In this document: one piece after another, positions 21,706 through 33,005 of the stretch
Layout: each line of letters opens with the position of its first letter
Numbering within the stretch: position 1 is the stretch's first letter
DNA from: Pseudideonella sakaiensis
GTDB lineage: Bacteria; Pseudomonadota; Gammaproteobacteria; Burkholderiales; Burkholderiaceae_C
Reading direction: 5' to 3'
Assembly: GCF_001293525.1 (NCBI RefSeq)
Contig: NZ_BBYR01000045.1
Location: forward strand, 1 to 64,000
Length of the DNA stretch: 64,000 bases
Notes under the pieces: generated by a model
Database searches by the model: none
The model's input: the letters and a program-made list of their open reading frames with translations, nothing else
What the model was told of the DNA's origin: nothing
Program-made: the position numbers and the translations under genes

Positions 21706-21903
21706 ATGAAGACCACCACCGTCGAACGCGCCGCCTGGATCGCGCTGTACGGCGGCATGCTGACCGGCAGCCTGGGCCTGTTCGTGCGGCCGCAGGATGG
21801 CGTGCTGGGCTGGGCCCTGCTCGCCGTCGGCGTGCTGGGCGTGGCCGCCGGCATCGCACTGATCGTCGTCCGATCCCGGATGTCCACCAAGGAGACCCGA
21901 TGA
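21706..21903 (+). CDS. Small membrane protein, unknown
   Basis: A 65-residue protein with two hydrophobic segments (about residues 10-28 and 35-55) joined by a short polar turn, and a basic C-terminus VVRSRMSTKETR. GGAAGG lies about 10 bases before the ATG. Its stop overlaps the ATG of the next dehydrogenase (ATGA), which supports real translation. No family recognised. Confidence 0.7.
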   Translation: MKTTTVERAAWIALYGGMLTGSLGLFVRPQDGVLGWALLAVGVLGVAAGIALIVVRSRMSTKETR

Positions 21904-22691
21904 GCACCCCCGTTTCGTCCCTGTTCGACCTGAGCGGTCGCACCGCGCTGGTCACCGGCGGCTCGCGCGGCCTCGGCCTGCAGATCGCCGAGGCGCTCGG
22001 CGAAGCCGGCGCGAAGGTCCTGATCACCGCCCGCAAGGCGGCCGAGCTGGAGGAGGGCGCGGCCCACCTGCAGGCGCGCGGCATCGACGCGCGCTGGATC
22101 GCCGCCGACGCCAGCCGCCCCGAGGAGGTGCAGCGCGTCTGCAGCGAGGCGATGGAGCGGCTCGGCCCGGTCGACATCCTCGTCAACAACGCCGGCGCCA
22201 CCTGGGGCGCCCCGGCCGAGGACTACCCGCTGGAGGCCTGGGACAAGGTGATGAACCTGAACATCCGCAGCGTCTTCCTGATGAGCCAGGCCATCGGCCG
22301 GGCCAGCATGATCCCGCGCCGCCGCGGCCGCATCATCAACGTCGCGTCGATCGCCGGCCTGTCCGGCTCGACCGAGGTGCAGTTCATCGCCTACGGCACC
22401 AGCAAGGGCGCCGTCGTCAACTTCACCCGCACGCTGGCCGGCGAATGGGGCCGCCACGGCATCACCGTCAACGCGCTGGCGCCGGGCTTCTTCCCGAGCA
22501 AGATGACGCGCGGCACGATCGACCGGCTCGGCGTCGAGCGCATGACGGCCGGCGTGCCGCTGCAGCGCATCGGCGACGACGACGACCTGAAGGGCGCCGC
22601 GCTGCTGTTCGCGTCCGACGCCGGCAAGCACATCACCGGCCAGATCCTCGCCGTCGACGGCGGCGTGTCGGCCGTCCACGGCAGCGCCTGA
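21900..22691 (+). CDS. SDR-family oxidoreductase (FabG/gluconate-dehydrogenase-like)
   Basis: NAD(P)-dependent short-chain dehydrogenase of 263 residues. The cofactor motif is TGGSRGLGLQIAE. NNAG, the catalytic Ser of NVASIAGLSGS and the YGTSKGAV Tyr/Lys pair are present, as is the C-terminal GQILAVDGG. Together with its operon context this suggests oxidation of a hydroxy-acid or alcohol intermediate. Substrate unknown. Confidence 0.9.
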   Translation: MSTPVSSLFDLSGRTALVTGGSRGLGLQIAEALGEAGAKVLITARKAAELEEGAAHLQARGIDARWIAADASRPEEVQRVCSEAMERLGPVDILVNNAGATWGAPAEDYPLEAWDKVMNLNIRSVFLMSQAIGRASMIPRRRGRIINVASIAGLSGSTEVQFIAYGTSKGAVVNFTRTLAGEWGRHGITVNALAPGFFPSKMTRGTIDRLGVERMTAGVPLQRIGDDDDLKGAALLFASDAGKHITGQILAVDGGVSAVHGSA

Positions 22692-22722
22692 GCCCGCGCG
22701 CCCCCACCGGAGACCCCATCCC

Positions 22723-23742
22723 ATGACCCGCATGAACCGCCAGATCCACCTCGTGTCGCGCCCCGACGGCGAGGCCCGCGCCGACAACTTCCGCCTCGTC
22801 GAGGCGCCGCTGCCCGAGCTGGCCGACGGCCAGGTGCGGGTGCGCCACCACTACCTGAGCCTGGATCCCTACATGCGCGGGCGCATGGACGCCGGCCGCA
22901 GCTATGCCCAGCCCCAGCCGCTGGACGCCGTGATGATCGGCGGCACCGTCGGCGTGGTGGAAGACTCGCGCCACCCCGGCTTCGCCGCCGGCGACGCGGT
23001 GGTGGGCATCGGCGGCTGGCAGGAGTTCGCCACCGTCGACGCCGCCCAGCCCGGCGCGCTGCGCAAGGTCGACGCGAGCCGCATCCCGCTGTCGGCCTAC
23101 CTCGGCGCGGTCGGCATGCCCGGCGTCACGGCCTGGGTCGGCCTGACGCGCATCTGCCAGCCGAAGGAAGGCGAGACGGTGGCGGTCAGCGCCGCCAGCG
23201 GCGCGGTCGGCTCGGCGGTGGGCCAGCTCGCGAAGGCGCGCGGCTGCCGTGTCGTCGGCTTCGCCGGCGGCGCCGACAAGTGCGCCTACGTGCGCGAGGA
23301 GCTGGGCTTCGACGCCTGCCTCGACTACAAGGCGCTGCCGGACGCGAAGGCGCTGGGCGCGGCGCTGGCCGAGGCGGCGCCGAAGGGCATCGACGGCTAC
23401 TTCGAGAACGTCGGCGGACGCATCCTCGACGCGGTGATGCTGCGCATGAACGACTTCGGCCGCATCGCGATGTGCGGGATGATCGCCGGCTACGACGGCG
23501 AGCCGATCCCGATGGCCTACCCGGCGCTGATCCTGCGCTCGCGGCTCACGGTGCGCGGCTTCATCGTCAGCGAGCACCTGGCCGACTGGCCGGCCGCGCT
23601 GGCCGAGCTGGGCCAGCGCGTCGCCGACGGCTCGCTGCGCTACCGCGAGACCGTCGCCGAGGGCCTGGAGCAGGCGCCCGAGGCCTTCCTCGGCCTGCTC
23701 AAGGGCCGCAACTTCGGCAAGCAGCTCGTGAAGCTGGTGTGA
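22723..23742 (+). CDS. Zinc-less NADP-dependent oxidoreductase (MDR family, CurA/LTB4-dehydrogenase type)
   Basis: Medium-chain reductase of 339 residues. The motif LDPYMRGRM near the N-terminus and the nucleotide-binding AASGAVGSAVGQLAKARG are typical of prostaglandin reductase / curcumin reductase proteins. These reduce alpha,beta-unsaturated carbonyls. No zinc-ligand Cys set is seen. It is 31 bases after the SDR gene and in the same operon. Confidence 0.9.
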   Translation: MTRMNRQIHLVSRPDGEARADNFRLVEAPLPELADGQVRVRHHYLSLDPYMRGRMDAGRSYAQPQPLDAVMIGGTVGVVEDSRHPGFAAGDAVVGIGGWQEFATVDAAQPGALRKVDASRIPLSAYLGAVGMPGVTAWVGLTRICQPKEGETVAVSAASGAVGSAVGQLAKARGCRVVGFAGGADKCAYVREELGFDACLDYKALPDAKALGAALAEAAPKGIDGYFENVGGRILDAVMLRMNDFGRIAMCGMIAGYDGEPIPMAYPALILRSRLTVRGFIVSEHLADWPAALAELGQRVADGSLRYRETVAEGLEQAPEAFLGLLKGRNFGKQLVKLV

Positions 23743-23749
23743 GGCCGCG

Positions 23750-24676
23750 ATGAAGACACTGCAGGGACGCACCGCCGTCATCACCGGGGCCGGCTCCGGC
23801 TTCGGCCTCGAACTGAGCCGCCTGGCGGCCCGCGCCGGCATGGCGGTGGTGATGGCCGACGTGCAGGCCGACGCGCTGGCGCGCGCCGCCGACGAGGTCG
23901 GCGCGCTCGGCGCCGCGGTGCTGCCGTTCCGGCTCGACGTGGCGCGGGCCGACGAGGTCGAGGCGCTGGGCGCGGCGGTGCGCGAGCGCTTCGGCGCGCC
24001 CCACCTGGTGTTCAACAACGCCGGCGTCGGCGCGGGCGGCCTGATCTGGGAGCACAGCCTGAAGGACTGGGAGTGGGTGCTCGGCGTCAACCTGATGGGC
24101 GTCGCGCACGGCGTGCGGGTGTTCGTGCCGATGATGCTGGAGGCCGCGCGGCGCGACCCGTCCTACGAGGGCCACGTGGTCAACACCGCGTCGATGGCGG
24201 GCCTGCTGAACGCGCCCAACATGGGCGTCTACAACGTCAGCAAGCATGCCGTGGTCTCGCTCAGCGAGACCCTCTACCAGGACCTGCGCCTCGTCACCGA
24301 CCGGATCGGCGCCTCGGTGCTGTGCCCCTACTTCGTGCCCACCGGCATCGTCGAGAGCGAGCGCAACCGCCCCGCGGACCTGCGCGAGGAGCGCCGGATG
24401 ACGGCCAGCCAGCGCATCGGCGTCGCGATGTCGGCCAAGGCCGTGTCCAGCGGCAAGGTCAGCGCGGCCGAGGTGGCGCAGAAGGTCCTCGACGCGGTGC
24501 TGGCCGACCGCTTCTACGTCTACAGCCACCCGCACGCGCTCGGCGGCGTGCAGACGCGGCTCGAGGACGTGATGCTGCAGCGCAACCCGACCGATCCCTT
24601 CTCCGCGCGGCCGGAGCTGGGCGCGCAGCTGCGCCGCGAGCTGCGCGCCGCGGAAGGCACGCCGGACCCGGCCTGA
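23750..24676 (+). CDS. SDR-family oxidoreductase
   Basis: Short-chain dehydrogenase of 308 residues. The cofactor motif is TGAGSGFGLELS, then FNNAGVG, Ser in NTASMAGLLNAPN and YNVSKHAVVS with the Tyr/Lys pair. The extended C-terminus after the core is typical of the classical SDRs found in acyl-CoA clusters. It begins seven bases after the MDR gene and closes the operon. Confidence 0.9.
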   Translation: MKTLQGRTAVITGAGSGFGLELSRLAARAGMAVVMADVQADALARAADEVGALGAAVLPFRLDVARADEVEALGAAVRERFGAPHLVFNNAGVGAGGLIWEHSLKDWEWVLGVNLMGVAHGVRVFVPMMLEAARRDPSYEGHVVNTASMAGLLNAPNMGVYNVSKHAVVSLSETLYQDLRLVTDRIGASVLCPYFVPTGIVESERNRPADLREERRMTASQRIGVAMSAKAVSSGKVSAAEVAQKVLDAVLADRFYVYSHPHALGGVQTRLEDVMLQRNPTDPFSARPELGAQLRRELRAAEGTPDPA

Positions 24677-24732
24677 CGCGCCGCCCGGGCGGGGGCCGCC
24701 GCCGCGCGGGCCTGCCGCTATCATCGCCCGCG

Positions 24733-26358
24733 ATGCCCGCCACCACCGACGCCTGCGCCCGTGGAGGCCCTGTCCCGGGTTCAGGGGACAGCGGTTTCCG
24801 GCCCCCGAACCCGCCGCTGCGCGTCGTCCACCGGCGCGCCCCTGCGCGCAGCCGACGCTGCTGGGCGGCGGTGCTGCTGCTGCTCGGCGCCGGCGCACCG
24901 GCGGCCTTCGCGCAGGGCGCGCCGGGCGACACCGGCGGCATCGTGTTCCGGCCGTCGCAGGCGCGCGTCAGCGCCGAGCGGCTGCGCCTGCCCGGCGGCG
25001 AGCGCCTGGGCCTCGTCGGCACCGCCTACACGGTGGAGCTGGGGCAGGGCCTGGCCTTCGGGCCGGCGGTCTTCGGCAGCGTCAGCGGCAACCGCGGCGG
25101 GCTGTTCACGCTGGGTGCCGAACTGGCGTGGCGCGCCCGCCTCTGGGGCCCGCTGCGCACCGAGCTCGGGGTCTACGCCGGCGGCGGTGGCGGCGCGGCA
25201 CTGCCGGTCGGCGACGGCCTGATGCTGCGCCCGCATGCCGACCTGCTCTACGACTTCGGCGGCATCAGCCTCGGCCTGAGCTGGTCGCAGGTCCGCTTCG
25301 CCGGCACGCCGATCTCGAGCCGCCAGGTCGGCCTGGTGCTGAGCACCGACACCGACTTCACCTACCTCCCGCGCGACCGCCAGGGCCTGGCGCTGCCGTC
25401 GATCGGGCGCCCGGGCGCCGGCTTCGACCGGGTGCAGGGCGTGCTCGGCGTCTACCGCCCGCGCGGCGATGCCGGCCGCAGCGGCGGCGGTGCGCTGCCG
25501 CGCTCGATCGGCTACACCGGCCTGCGCGCCGAGCGGGCGCTGCGCGGCCCGTTCTACTGGGGCCTGGAGGCCAACGTCGGCACCCAGGGCGGCGTGACCG
25601 GCTACGTCGAGTACCTCGGCACGGTCGGGGTCGAGGCCGGGCTGCCGGACTCGGTGTTCAGCGTCGGCGGGCGGGTCGCGCTCGGCATGGCCGGCGGCGG
25701 CGACATCGCCGTCGGTGGCGGCCTGCTGGCCAAGGCCTCGGCCTACGGCGCGGTGCGGCTGACGCGCGACCTGGCGGCGACCGTCGAGTTCGGCCTGACG
25801 TCGGCGCCCCGCGGCGACTTCCGCGCGCTGCACGGCGCGGCCAGCCTGATCTGGATCTTCGACGACGCGGGCAACGTGTTCTCGCCGTCGCGCACCACGC
25901 GCACGGAGTTCGCCACCGGGCTGGAGCGCATCGACGCCGCCCGGCGCGACGGCAGCACCCGGCCGCTGACCACGGTGGTGCTGAAGGCCAGCCGCTTCCT
26001 GGACGCCAACCTCTACGTCACCGGCCAGGCGCGCAGCGCCGTCGGCGGCGGCGCCGGCGGCTGGTCGGCCGGCCTGTTCGGCGTCGGCTGGCAGCAGCCG
26101 ATGGGCACGCCGGGGCGCGGGCCGACCTGGCACGTGGGCGTCGAGGCGCTGGCCGGCGCCGGCGGCGGCGGCGGCGTGGACGCGCGCGGCGGCGCGCTGC
26201 TGCAGCCGAACGCCTACGTCGGCATCGACCTCGGCCCGACCAGCGCGCTGCGCATCGGCGCGGGCCAGCTGCGGGCGCGCCGCGGCGAGTTGAAGAGCAC
26301 CACCGTCGACGTCTCGCTGGTCTTCGCCTTCGGCCTGGTCGGCCCGGGCGCACGCTGA
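24733..26358 (+). CDS. Exported protein, probable outer-membrane barrel, unknown
   Basis: Protein of 541 residues not assigned to a known family. A long basic N-terminus precedes a hydrophobic stretch ([20 protein letters not shown], about residues 44-63) that looks like a signal peptide, so an internal start is possible. The body is made of alternating hydrophobic strands with Gly-rich turns ([33 protein letters not shown]) and ends in VSLVFAFGL before a short tail, consistent with a beta-barrel. The gene is 56 bases after the SDR gene and may be read from the same transcript. Confidence 0.6.
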   Translation: MPATTDACARGGPVPGSGDSGFRPPNPPLRVVHRRAPARSRRCWAAVLLLLGAGAPAAFAQGAPGDTGGIVFRPSQARVSAERLRLPGGERLGLVGTAYTVELGQGLAFGPAVFGSVSGNRGGLFTLGAELAWRARLWGPLRTELGVYAGGGGGAALPVGDGLMLRPHADLLYDFGGISLGLSWSQVRFAGTPISSRQVGLVLSTDTDFTYLPRDRQGLALPSIGRPGAGFDRVQGVLGVYRPRGDAGRSGGGALPRSIGYTGLRAERALRGPFYWGLEANVGTQGGVTGYVEYLGTVGVEAGLPDSVFSVGGRVALGMAGGGDIAVGGGLLAKASAYGAVRLTRDLAATVEFGLTSAPRGDFRALHGAASLIWIFDDAGNVFSPSRTTRTEFATGLERIDAARRDGSTRPLTTVVLKASRFLDANLYVTGQARSAVGGGAGGWSAGLFGVGWQQPMGTPGRGPTWHVGVEALAGAGGGGGVDARGGALLQPNAYVGIDLGPTSALRIGAGQLRARRGELKSTTVDVSLVFAFGLVGPGAR

Positions 26359-26455
26359 CGCCCGCTGCGCGCGCGCCCGGCCCGGGCGGCGCGCCCGGGC
26401 CCCTGTGGCACACTGCGCCGCTTCGTTCTCCGGCCCCGCCGCGGGCCCCCTGGCC

Positions 26456-28831
<2,376 letters not shown>

Positions 28832-28963
28832 CGCACGCCGGGCACGGGGACGGGGGCGGGCGCGGGGCCGCACCGGCGCCGCGGCACCGGCCCCTGCCGC
28901 GTGCGGCCGCGGCGCCCGCGCGGCCCAGACCGGATCCGGCGCGGCCGCCCGCGCGCCGCCACC

Positions 28964-28969
28964 TACAAT
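28964..28969 (+). promoter_or_regulatory. Candidate -10 box (TACAAT) for the aryl-polyene-like operon
   Basis: CCTACAATCCGCC lies 39 bases before the GTG of the ACP gene, in the 176-base gap after tex. The -10 is close to consensus, but no -35 is recognisable. It is the only promoter-like site seen for the eight-gene run to 36260. Confidence 0.5.
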
Positions 28970-29007
28970 CCGCCGGCTCCGGCCCCGCCGCCCGTTCCCG
29001 ATTCGAC

Positions 29008-29307
29008 GTGTCCCCTGCCGACCCCGCCGACCGCCCCGACGACCCGCGCGCCCCGGACCTGACGGCCGAACTGGCCACCCTGCTGGTCGAGGCGCTGAAC
29101 CTCGAGACCGCGCCGGACGCGATCGACCCGGACGCGCCGCTCTACGGCGACGGGCTCGGGCTGGACTCGATCGACATCCTCGAGGTGGCGCTGGCGGTGT
29201 CGAGCCGCTACGGCTTCCAGCTGCGCTCCGACGACGAGCGCAACGAGCAGATCTTCGCGTCGCTGCGCAGCCTGGCCGCCCACGTGGCGCGCCACCGCAG
29301 CCACTGA
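29008..29307 (+). CDS. Acyl carrier protein of the aryl-polyene-like cluster
   Basis: ACP of 99 residues with a disordered acidic N-terminus and a four-helix carrier core. The phosphopantetheine Ser54 lies in GLGLDSIDILEVA. In aryl-polyene pathways the ACP (ApeE type) carries the growing polyene. Starts with GTG at 29008. Gene neighbours are activation, dehydration and reduction enzymes. Confidence 0.9.
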   Translation: MSPADPADRPDDPRAPDLTAELATLLVEALNLETAPDAIDPDAPLYGDGLGLDSIDILEVALAVSSRYGFQLRSDDERNEQIFASLRSLAAHVARHRSH

Positions 29308-29311
29308 GCGC

Positions 29312-29983
29312 GTGGCGGGGGCGAACGGCGTGGAAGGCCGGCGCGCGGAGCGCCGCATCCTGCTCGGCATCGGCGGCGTGCTGGCCTATGCCGCGCTGTC
29401 GCACGCGCTGATGCTGCATGCCGCGGACCGGCCCTGGGCGGCGGCGGCGCTGCTCGCGCCGGGCGTGCTGGCCGGGGCCGGCTGGGCGCTGGCCCAGGGC
29501 CGCCGCGGGCTGCTGCTCGGCTGTACGCTCGTGCTCGCCGGGCTGGTCGCCTGGAGCCTGGCCGGCAGCCAGGCCAGCGTGCAGCACCTCTACCTGGCCC
29601 AGCATGCGGGCATCCACGTCGCGCTCGGCGCCGTCTTCGGTGCCAGCCTGCGCATCGGCGCGACGCCGATGATCACCGGCTTCGCGCGGCGCGTGCACCG
29701 CGCCGGCCTGAGCCCGGCGATGGCGGCCTACACGCGGCGCCTGACGGCGGTCTGGGCCGGCTACTTCTTCGCGATGGCCGCGCTGTCGGTGGCGCTGTTC
29801 GCCGCGGCGCCGTGGAGCGCGTGGTCGCTGTTCGCCAACCTGCTGACGCCCGCGTCGGTGGCACTGCTCTTCCTCGGCGAGCACCTGCTGCGCTACCGCC
29901 TGCACCCGGAGTTCGAGCGGGCGCACTGGCGCGACGCGCTGCGCGCGAGCTGGCGGCCGGCGGCCGGGGAGGACGGCCGGTGA
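29312..29983 (+). CDS. COG4648-type membrane protein of aryl-polyene clusters
   Basis: Integral membrane protein of 223 residues with about six hydrophobic segments. The conserved polar element QHLYLAQHAGIHVALGAVFG and the cytoplasmic FARRVHRAGLSPAMAAYTRR match the small membrane protein found in aryl-polyene and xanthomonadin clusters (ApeG type). Its biochemical role is unknown. It starts with GTG four bases after the ACP stop, and its own stop overlaps the next gene. Confidence 0.75.
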   Translation: MAGANGVEGRRAERRILLGIGGVLAYAALSHALMLHAADRPWAAAALLAPGVLAGAGWALAQGRRGLLLGCTLVLAGLVAWSLAGSQASVQHLYLAQHAGIHVALGAVFGASLRIGATPMITGFARRVHRAGLSPAMAAYTRRLTAVWAGYFFAMAALSVALFAAAPWSAWSLFANLLTPASVALLFLGEHLLRYRLHPEFERAHWRDALRASWRPAAGEDGR

Positions 29984-31953
29984 CACGCCCCGATCCGCAG
30001 CACGACGCCGGCGGCGCCGTCGCGCCCGCGACCTGGCCGCTGCTGGCGCATGCCGATCCCGCGGCCGTGCTGGCCTGGGACGGGGAGCGCCCGGTGCGCG
30101 CCGGCGCCTTCGTCGCCGAGGCGCAGGCGCTGGCGCAGACGCTGCCGGCCGACGGCGAGCTCGTGAACCTGTGCGAGAACCGCCTGGCCTTCGCGCTCGG
30201 CTTCGCGGCCGCGCTGCTGCGCGGCCTGGGCAGCCTGTTCCCGCCGAACGCACGGCCGGCGACGCTGGCGGCGCTGGCCGCCCCCGGCCGGCGCTGCACC
30301 GTGCTCTGCGATGCGGACGGCGTCGATGGGGGCGGCCTGCCGGTGCTGCGGCTGCAGCGCCGGCCGGTGCCGGACGGCACGGGCTGGGCGGTGCCGCGGA
30401 TCCCGGGCGAGCTGCGGGCGGCGACGCTGCTGACCTCCGGCTCCACCGGCACGCCGCAGCCGCACGCCAAGCACTGGCGCACGCTGGTGCGCAACATCGG
30501 CGGCGAGGCGGCGCGCCTGGCCGAGACCCTCGGGCGCCCCGACCTGCGCGGCCTCGCGCTGGTGGCGACCGTGCCGCCGCAGCACAGCTACGGCTTCGAG
30601 TCGAGCGTGCTGCTGGCGCTGCTGGGCGGCGCGGCCTTCGATGCCGGCCGTCCGTTCTATCCGGCCGACATCGTCGCGGCGCTGGCGCGCGTGCCGCGGC
30701 CGCGGGCGCTGGTGACCACGCCCTTCCACCTGAAGACGCTGCTGCTGTCCGGCCTGGAGCTGCCGCCGGTGGACCTGCTGCTGTCGGCCACCGCGCCGCT
30801 GTCGCCGCAGCTCGCCGCGCAGGCCGAGGCCCGCACCGGCGGCACGCTGGTCGAGATCTACGGCTGCACCGAGGCCGGCCAGGTGGCCAGCCGGCGCACC
30901 ACGGCCGGCGAGGTCTGGCGCACCCTCGGCACGATGCGGGTGGACCGGCTGGCGCCCGGTGAGCGCCTGCCCGGCGAGCCCCTGGCCACCGACCCCGGTG
31001 ACGGCGGCGCGGCCAACGCCGGGACGGCCGGCGAGCGCTTCGTGGTCAGCGGCGGCCACGTCGAGACGCCGACCGTGCTGGCCGACCTGCTGGAACCGAT
31101 CGACCCGCAGCACTTCCGCCTGCTCGGCCGCGCCAACGACCTGATCCACGTCGGCGGCAAGCGCAGCTCGCTGGCCCACCTCGACTTCCACCTGAACCGC
31201 GTGCCCGGCGTCGTCGACGGCTGCTTCTGGCTGCCGGACGAGGACGGCGAGCGCGTCGCGCGCACGGTGGCCTTCGTGGTCGCGCCGGGCCTCGGCGCTG
31301 CCGAGGTGCTGGACGGCCTGCGCCCGCACCTCGAGCCGGCCTTCCTGCCCCGCCGCATCGTCTTCGTCGACGCGCTGCCGCGCGAGGCCACCGGCAAGCT
31401 GCCGGCCCAGGTGCTGGCGCAGTTCGCGGCCCGGCGGCTGGCGGCGACGGCGCCTGCGTCGGCATCGGCATCGGCATCGGCATCGGCAGCGGCATCGGCA
31501 TCGGCATCGGCATCGGCATCGGCATCGGCTGCAGCTTCGGCGGCTCCGGCCGCGCCCGGGCCGACCCCGGTCTCGCGGGAGCCTTCGGCAGCCGCGGACG
31601 CGGCGCCGCCGGCCGCGCTGCGGCGCGAGATCGCCGTGCCACCGGACCATCCGGCCTTCGACGGCCACTTCCCCGGCGCGCCGGTGCTGCCTGGCGTGAT
31701 GCTGCTGTCGGAGGTGCTGGCGGCGGTGCTCGACGAGCCCGCGCTGGCGCAGGCCCTGGGGCCCGCGCCGGTGCTGGAGCAGGCGAAGTTCCTCGCCCCG
31801 GTCGGCCCCGGCTGCACGCTCGGCCTGCAGCTGGTACGGGCCGGCGCCGCGGCTTCGGCGCCGGGCGCGGCGCGCTGGGCCTTCGAACTGGCGCGCGGCG
31901 ACACCGTGGTCGCGCGCGGCGTGCTGCGCGCGGGGGAGGGGAGCGCCCGATGA
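29980..31953 (+). CDS. AMP-dependent ligase fused to a FabZ/ApeI-like dehydratase domain
   Basis: Protein of 657 residues with two domains. Residues about 1-480 form an adenylate-forming ligase: LLTSGSTGTPQPHAKHWRT near 150, IYGCTEAGQVASRR, LGRANDLIHVGGKR, and the C-terminal Lys in PREATGKLPAQ. It probably loads an aryl acid onto the ACP. Residues about 545-657 form a hotdog dehydratase with His563 in FDGHFPGAPVLPGVM. An Ala/Ser linker encoded by a hexanucleotide repeat joins them. In other clusters ligase (ApeH) and dehydratase (ApeI) are separate genes. GTG start at 29980 overlaps the preceding stop. Confidence 0.88.
   Translation: MTRPDPQHDAGGAVAPATWPLLAHADPAAVLAWDGERPVRAGAFVAEAQALAQTLPADGELVNLCENRLAFALGFAAALLRGLGSLFPPNARPATLAALAAPGRRCTVLCDADGVDGGGLPVLRLQRRPVPDGTGWAVPRIPGELRAATLLTSGSTGTPQPHAKHWRTLVRNIGGEAARLAETLGRPDLRGLALVATVPPQHSYGFESSVLLALLGGAAFDAGRPFYPADIVAALARVPRPRALVTTPFHLKTLLLSGLELPPVDLLLSATAPLSPQLAAQAEARTGGTLVEIYGCTEAGQVASRRTTAGEVWRTLGTMRVDRLAPGERLPGEPLATDPGDGGAANAGTAGERFVVSGGHVETPTVLADLLEPIDPQHFRLLGRANDLIHVGGKRSSLAHLDFHLNRVPGVVDGCFWLPDEDGERVARTVAFVVAPGLGAAEVLDGLRPHLEPAFLPRRIVFVDALPREATGKLPAQVLAQFAARRLAATAPASASASASASAAASASASASASASAAASAAPAAPGPTPVSREPSAAADAAPPAALRREIAVPPDHPAFDGHFPGAPVLPGVMLLSEVLAAVLDEPALAQALGPAPVLEQAKFLAPVGPGCTLGLQLVRAGAAASAPGAARWAFELARGDTVVARGVLRAGEGSAR
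31459..31530 (+). repeat. Twelve-unit TCGGCA hexanucleotide tandem repeat in a coding linker
   Basis: Five perfect TCGGCA units (31459-31488), one GCGGCA variant, five perfect units (31495-31524) and a final TCGGCT. Each unit encodes Ser-Ala (codons about 494-517 of the ligase-dehydratase). A change in unit number would alter linker length by two residues without shifting frame. Confidence 0.95.
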
Positions 31954-33005
31954 GCGGGGCCGCGCACGAGCCGGCCGCGGCGGCCCCGCGCGCCGCGGAG
32001 CCCGCCGTGGCAGCGCCGGCGCCTGCCGCCGGCAGCGACTGGGCGGGTCGCCGCGAGCGCAGCAACGCGCTGGCCCTGCGGCTGATGAGCTGGATCGCGG
32101 TGAGCTGCGGCCGCCGCGTCGCGCGCTGGGTGCTGCACCCGATCACGCTGTACTTCATGCTGTTCGCGCCGGGACCGCGGCGCCAGTCGCGGCGCTTCCT
32201 GCGCCGCGCGCTCGGCCGCGCGCCGCGCTTCGCCGACGGCTACCGCCAGGTGCATGCCTTCGCCGCCACCGTGCTGGACCGCGTCTACCTGCTGCGCGGC
32301 CGCCATGCGCTGTTCGACGTGCAGGTACGCGGCGAGGAGGCGGTGGTGCAGACCCTGGCGGAGGGGCGTGGCGCCTTCCTCGTCGGCGCCCACGTCGGCA
32401 GCTTCGAGGTGCTGCGCGACGTCGGCCGCCACCACCCGGGCCTGCGCATCGCGATGGTGATGTTCCCGGACAACGCCCGCATGGTGAACGCGGCCTTGCG
32501 CGCGATCGCCCCCGAGGTGCGGCTGGACGTGATCGCGCTCGGCCGGCCCGACACGCCGCTGCGCGTGCGCGACTGGATGGACGAGGGCGGCCTGGTCGGC
32601 ATCCTGGCGGACCGCACGCTGGCGCTCGGCGACGGGCCGCGCCGCGACCTGCACCGGCTGCCCTTCCTCGGCGAGCCCGCCCCCTTCAGCGACGGCCCGT
32701 TCCGGCTCGCGATGCTGCTGCGCCGGCGCGTGATCTTCATGGTCGGCCTCTACCTCGGCGGCGCGCGCTACGAGGTGCGCTTCCAGACCCTGGCCGACTT
32801 CAGCACGCCGCCGGCCGGCGCCGCCGCACGCGAGGCCGCGGTGCGCCAGGCGCTGCACGACTACGTCGCGACGCTCGAGGCGCTGTGCCGCGAGCACCCG
32901 TCGAACTGGTTCAATTTCCACGACGTGTGGGCGCAGGATGCGCCGGCCGAGGCGGCGGCCCCGGGCGCACGGCCGGCACCGGGAGGCCCGGATGGCCCGC
33001 GCTGA
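31950..33005 (+). CDS. LpxL/HtrB-like acyltransferase of the aryl-polyene-like cluster
   Basis: Membrane-associated acyltransferase of 351 residues. The active-site HX4E motif is His148-Glu153 in GAHVGSFEVLRD. The later GILADRTLA and DGPFRLAMLLRRRVIFM regions also fit the family. An Ala/Pro-rich N-terminus of about 30 residues is probably disordered. Related enzymes in aryl-polyene clusters (ApeD type) attach the polyene or an acyl chain to a lipid anchor. It overlaps the previous gene by four bases and the next by 14. Confidence 0.87.
   Translation: MSGAAHEPAAAAPRAAEPAVAAPAPAAGSDWAGRRERSNALALRLMSWIAVSCGRRVARWVLHPITLYFMLFAPGPRRQSRRFLRRALGRAPRFADGYRQVHAFAATVLDRVYLLRGRHALFDVQVRGEEAVVQTLAEGRGAFLVGAHVGSFEVLRDVGRHHPGLRIAMVMFPDNARMVNAALRAIAPEVRLDVIALGRPDTPLRVRDWMDEGGLVGILADRTLALGDGPRRDLHRLPFLGEPAPFSDGPFRLAMLLRRRVIFMVGLYLGGARYEVRFQTLADFSTPPAGAAAREAAVRQALHDYVATLEALCREHPSNWFNFHDVWAQDAPAEAAAPGARPAPGGPDGPR

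Noticed and set aside
31459-31530. Repeat array considered as CRISPR
   Set aside because: Contiguous 6-bp units inside a coding linker, without spacers or cas genes. No CRISPR array is seen anywhere in the window.
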